Source of the DNA: JBFLVN01 sp040758475
GTDB taxonomy: Bacteria; JAGRBM01
Reading direction: 5' to 3'
Assembly (NCBI GenBank): GCA_040758475.1
Contig: JBFLVN010000191.1
Location: 1-7,451 of the forward strand
DNA: 7,451 nucleotides
In this document: positions 6,740-7,451 of the stretch, one piece after another
Layout: each line of letters opens with the position of its first letter
Position numbering within the stretch: the stretch's first letter is position 1
Made by a program: the position numbers and the translations under genes
The notes under the pieces: model-generated
The model's database searches: none
What the model was told of the DNA's origin: nothing
What the model saw: only the letters and a program-made list of their open reading frames with translations

Positions 6740-7451
6740 TAGTGCGCTCCGTTCTGGGCCCAAGCAGGGAGCGAAAAGCCCACGTCGGCGGAGGCGGAGA
6801 AAACCCGGTCGGTCGCATCGTCCAGGGCCGCGTCCCGGCCGCCGAAGAACTGGGAGATCGTCCGCGCCTCGCGCATCCATTTTTCGACCGGGTGGTCCTG
6901 CATGTAGCCGTGGCCCCCGAGGAGCTGTACGCCCTGCTCCCCGGTTTCGAGGGCGATCTCGATGGCATCGAGATAAGCCCCGGCCGCCGCTTCCGTGGGA
7001 TCGCCTTTTTGCGAAAGGGCCCAGGCTGCACGCCAAAGAGAGAGCCGCGCGCCGTCGATCCGGGCGGCAAGGTCCGCAATGAGGAACGCGATCCCCTGGT
7101 GGTGGGCCACGGGGCGCCCGAAGGCGACACGTTCCTGGGTGTATTTCATGGCGTGCTGGAGCGAAGCCGCCGCCACACCCACGAGCATCGAGCTCGCATA
7201 GACGCGAAGGCGCGCAAGAGAGCGCCAGTAGCCTTCTTGATGATCAAAGCTATGCGCGAGAGGTCCGTCGATCTGCACGCCCGCCGAACCCGCCGCGTGG
7301 AGGGCGCAGGGCTTGGCGTGCTCGAACTTCATCCCTTCACGGACGACGTGGGCCTTTCCATCTTTCAAAACGACGAGAACATCTAGCTTTTCCGCCGGAA
7401 CCCAGGGCCAAGCCCCCTTGATCTTCTCGCCGTTAACTTGGAACCGCCCTT
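6739..7451 (-). CDS. Acyl-CoA dehydrogenase-like subunit lacking the catalytic Glu (ACAD-B), partial: N-terminus off the right edge
   Basis: The frame is open from the right edge to TAA at 6741-6739 (236 residues in the window), so a start near 7368 would be an internal TTG and not the true one. The first visible residues, GRFQVNGEKIKGAWPW, correspond to the middle beta domain, so roughly the last half to two thirds of the protein is seen. The C-terminal helical domain is clear: QERVAFGRPVAHHQ carries the Arg/Phe FAD contacts (Arg at 7131-7129), GVQLLGGHGYM the Gln-Gly-Gly contact, and PVEKWMREAR the following helix. At the position of the catalytic Glu the sequence is FFGGRDAAL, with Phe at 6846-6844 in place of Glu and without the Thr and Gln seen in ACAD-A. 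Its stop overlaps the ACAD-A start by one base. It is best read as the partner subunit of ACAD-A, not an independent enzyme. Confidence 0.9.
   Translation of the reverse strand, partial: GRFQVNGEKIKGAWPWVPAEKLDVLVVLKDGKAHVVREGMKFEHAKPCALHAAGSAGVQIDGPLAHSFDHQEGYWRSLARLRVYASSMLVGVAAASLQHAMKYTQERVAFGRPVAHHQGIAFLIADLAARIDGARLSLWRAAWALSQKGDPTEAAAGAYLDAIEIALETGEQGVQLLGGHGYMQDHPVEKWMREARTISQFFGGRDAALDDATDRVFSASADVGFSLPAWAQNGAH

Noticed and set aside
5312..6742. Long plus-strand open frame of 476 codons opposite the acyl-CoA dehydrogenase and the start of the alcohol dehydrogenase
   Set aside because: It is antisense to two well-recognised genes. GC-rich third positions suppress stops on the opposite strand, and the translation is His/Arg/Pro-rich with no recognisable domain.
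6740..7036. N-terminal extension of ACAD-A to position 7036
   Set aside because: The extra 99 residues overlap the ACAD-B coding region in another frame, are Arg/Gly/Pro-rich, and precede a well-placed ATG with its own ribosome site and normal family length.

Overview
The window is about 7.4 kb of GC-rich bacterial DNA with every convincing gene on the minus strand, so transcription runs from the right edge to the left edge. The content is catabolic: two acyl-CoA dehydrogenase subunits, a zinc alcohol dehydrogenase, an aldehyde dehydrogenase, a luciferase-like flavin monooxygenase, a MarR regulator and an alpha/beta hydrolase. No RNA gene, mobile element or CRISPR array was seen. The high GC, GC-rich third positions and the mix of paired acyl-CoA dehydrogenases with luciferase-like enzymes suggest an uncultured environmental bacterium of the kind common in soil or marine metagenomes (deltaproteobacterial-like, Rokubacteria-like or Tectomicrobia-like). 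This is a weak inference; no marker gene is present.

Layout in transcription order: (1) 7451-6739, C-terminal part of an acyl-CoA dehydrogenase (ACAD-B), cut by the right edge; (2) 6739-5525, a complete second acyl-CoA dehydrogenase (ACAD-A), whose start overlaps the ACAD-B stop by one base; (3) 5512-4388, zinc alcohol dehydrogenase; (4) 4366-2882, aldehyde dehydrogenase; (5) 2823-1810, luciferase-like monooxygenase; (6) 1771-1268, MarR regulator with a GTG start; (7) a strong hairpin terminator at 1242-1200. Gaps between these genes are -1, 12, 21, 58 and 38 bp, so they look like one operon. After the terminator come an AT-rich promoter/operator region and an alpha/beta hydrolase (1092 to beyond position 1) with its own control.

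The most interesting point is that the two acyl-CoA dehydrogenases have complementary losses. ACAD-A keeps the catalytic glutamate but lacks the Arg/Phe and Gln-Gly-Gly flavin-contact motifs. ACAD-B keeps those motifs but lacks the glutamate and the following Thr/Gln. This predicts an obligate alpha2beta2 enzyme of the type described for the mycobacterial cholesterol side-chain dehydrogenases. Together the genes could take an alcohol to a ketone or aldehyde, oxygenate it (the monooxygenase family includes type II Baeyer-Villiger enzymes), hydrolyse the ester or lactone, oxidise the aldehyde to an acid and send the CoA ester into beta-oxidation-like steps. The substrate is not identifiable from sequence; a cyclic or terpenoid alcohol or a sterol-like side chain are hypotheses. 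A near-perfect 21-bp palindrome overlapping the -35 element of the hydrolase promoter is a good candidate operator, perhaps for the MarR protein encoded next door.
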